Source: Artemia franciscana
Taxonomy: Eukaryota > Arthropoda > Branchiopoda > Anostraca > Artemiidae
Assembly (NCBI RefSeq): GCF_032884065.1
Contig: NC_088866.1
Coordinates: 62,710,150 to 62,774,149, forward strand
DNA: 64,000 nucleotides
Direction of reading: 5' to 3'
Shown here: piece after piece, positions 61,932-64,000 of the stretch
Layout: every line of letters begins with the position of its first letter
How positions within the stretch are numbered: position 1 is the first letter of the stretch
The notes under the pieces: model-generated
Seen by the model: only the letters and a program-made list of their open reading frames with translations
Told to the model about the DNA's origin: nothing
Database searches by the model: none
Position numbers and translations under genes: made by a program

Positions 61932-63600
61932 GGTCGTGGTAACAAACTGTAGTATGGAGCGACCCGGCTCAATGGTAAACGAAACTCTAAAAAAACGGAA
62001 TTTCGAACTAAAAGATACATCAAAAGAATCATATTTAATGCTGATTTTAAATATATAAGTTTCATCAAATTTAGTCTTTGTAATCAAAAGTTACGAGCCT
62101 GAGAAAATTTGCCTTATTTTGGAAAATAGGGGGGAAAATCCCCTAAAGTCATAGAATCTTAACGAAAATGACACCATCGTCTTCAGCGTATGAAAGAACC
62201 CCATCGCAAAAATTTCAACCTCCTGTCTACAGAAATGTGGAATTTCGTATTTTTCACCAGAAGACAGATCACGGGTGCGTGTTTATTTGTTTTATTTTAT
62301 TTTCTTTTTTTTCCCCAGTGGTCTTCGTATCAACTAAGTGGTCCTAGAATGTCGCGAGAGGGCTCATTCTAACGGAATGAAAAGTTCTAGTGCCCCACGC
62401 TCATTTTTTACCCAAAGTCCCCGGATCAAAATTTTGAGATAGCCATTTTGTTCAGCATAGTCAAAAATCATAATAACTATGTCTTTGGGGATGACTTACT
62501 CCCCAACAGTCCCCAGGGGAGGGCCTGCAAGTTACAAACTTTTACCATTGTTTACATACAGTGAGTATCTTTCCTTGGAGGAATATGTCATGGGAGAAGA
62601 GAAATTCAATGAAAAGGGCGTAGGATTTTCTAGCATTAGGCTACTATAAAAAAAAACATTGAAAAAATACAAATGAAAAAGTTTTTTCAATTGAAAGTAA
62701 GGAGTAACATTAAAACTTAAAACGAAAAGAGATTATTACACAAATGAGGGGTTCTTTTTCTCCTAAATACCTCGCTCTTTATGCTAAAGTATCTTTAGTA
62801 ATTTAAACTATTTATTCTACGGCCTTTCTGATTCAGGGGTCATTCTTAAAGAATTGGGACAAAAATTAAGCTTTAGTGTAAAGAGCGAGGTATTAACGAG
62901 GGGACAAACCCCCTCACATTCATAAGAATATAGAAGTTTGTTACATAAGTTAATTCTTAAGTTACGTATATTTTTTACTAATAAAAACGTTCGTTAAAAA
63001 TTAAAAGTTCTAATTGCCTTTTCAAGTAACCAAAAAATTGGAGGGCAACTAAGCCTCCTTCCCCACCCCTTATTTCTCAAAATCGTCTGATCAAAACTGA
63101 GAGAAAGTCACTTAGCCAAAAAAAGAATGAATATGCAAATTTCATTTTAATAATTTATGTGTGGAGAGCCAAAATCAAACATGCATTAACTAACAAACGT
63201 TCAGAAATTAAATAAAATAAATATAGTTTTTTCAACTGAAAGTAAAGAGCGACATTAAAACTTAAAACAAACAGAAATCACTCCGTGTATGAAAGGGGCT
63301 GCTCCCATCTCTACGCCCTGCTCTTTGCGCTAAAGTTTTTTACTGTTTAATAAAGTAGAATTGAGAGAAAGAGTCAAGCTCTTGACTCACTCCGTATTCG
63401 AAAGGGGATTCTCCTCCCTTACGCCCCGCTCTTTACACTAAAGTTTGACTCTTTTTCTTAACTCTACATTTTAAAACAGGAACAAACTTTAGCGTAAAGA
63501 GTAGGGCGTTGAGAAGGGAGCAGCCCCTTTCATACACGGAGTAATTTCTGTTCGTTTTAAGTTTTAATGTTGCTCCTTACTTTTATTTTAAAAAAAAATT
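61932..63600 (+). repeat. Composite repeat, copy C3
   Basis: Begins GTCGTGGTAACAAACTGTAG, then GGAGCGACCCGGCTCAAT, and follows the C1 order including the internal foldback at about 62680-62935 and the terminal foldback at 63225-63600. Length is close to C1. Confidence 0.8.
63225..63600. repeat. Foldback element ending composite C3, internally enlarged
   Basis: Outer arms as at 50251-50518. Inside, a second near-copy of the CGTAT..GAAAGGGG..ACGCCCCGCTCTTTACACTA arm is inserted at about 63388-63440, so one arm is present twice in direct orientation. Confidence 0.75.
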
Positions 63601-64000
63601 GTTTTTTTTTTAATTTTGTTTAATCATTGAGAAAGGGCGCAGAGTGCTTGGTATTCCTCGAAAATCATTATAATGGTTTATCCTTTGGTTTCGGTATTAA
63701 ACCTGCAAAGTGTTTGTGTTTATTGATGTCATTCTAGCACCAACTACCACTTCCCATTCCAGCATATCTCCCCCACGTCCTGAATTGACCCTTTCCTACA
63801 ATTTCTAGCAACTATTCACTGTTTCTTGTGAGGAGTTTAAATGTTAACAAAATAAAAAGGGTTTTTTCCAAGACCAGACCTGAGACCTGCTGCGTGAAAA
63901 TCAGCCACGATATCCACATCACTATTAATGTAGATAGAATATATATTAAACACTGATAATTCAACTAATAAAAGAAGAAAGAAAAAGAAGTAAACCCAGA
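63601..64000. other. Unassigned DNA at window edge
   Basis: No gene or known repeat recognised. Confidence 0.4.

Overview
The window is eukaryotic nuclear DNA, most likely from an arthropod and possibly a crustacean; the species cannot be told from the sequence. The evidence is an AT-rich, intron-dominated landscape, spliced exons of conserved animal genes, Helitron, LINE and tRNA-derived SINE remnants, long (TA)n tracts, and a single-exon ankyrin gene with a C-terminal region of a type known from arthropod and poxvirus proteins. I recognised no LTR element and no capsid- or envelope-bearing element.

Layout. 1-3.77 kb: repeat-derived and unassigned DNA. 3.83-7.33 kb (+): an intact 1164-residue ankyrin-repeat gene with a TATA box and poly(A) signals. 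8.41-23.50 kb: a nearly perfect direct tandem duplication of about 7.5 kb. Each unit carries two Helitron 3' ends (both minus strand), a T-rich expanded tract, a long (TA)n, a helicase C-terminal remnant, a 94-bp spliced exon that resembles CAPS/Cadps, a LINE remnant and a tRNA-derived SINE. 23.5-29.4 kb: AT-rich DNA with no gene seen. 29.5-30.5 kb: LINE remnants. 31.0-39.0 kb: an older direct duplication of about 3.6-3.8 kb, each copy holding a short MurD-like reading frame. 39.06-41.0 kb: a tandem satellite of about 283 bp per unit. 41.085-41.695 kb (-): one exon of cytosolic lysyl-tRNA synthetase. 42.3-46.0 kb (+): a fairly young LINE with zinc knuckles, endonuclease and reverse transcriptase, followed by a hammerhead-ribozyme-like motif. 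46.9-64 kb: dense foldback (palindromic) elements and a recurring composite repeat of about 1.7 kb, interrupted by LINE remnants, with one unrecognised spliced exon at 52.7-52.95 kb (-).

The host genes visible here (CAPS-like exon, LysRS exon, unknown exon) are single exons in long repeat-filled introns; they form no pathway together. The points most worth checking are the Helitron-bounded tandem duplication that copied a coding exon whose double inclusion would shift the frame, the ankyrin gene, the MurD-like fragments, and the composite/foldback repeat family. All family names come from recognition by eye; no database search was run.
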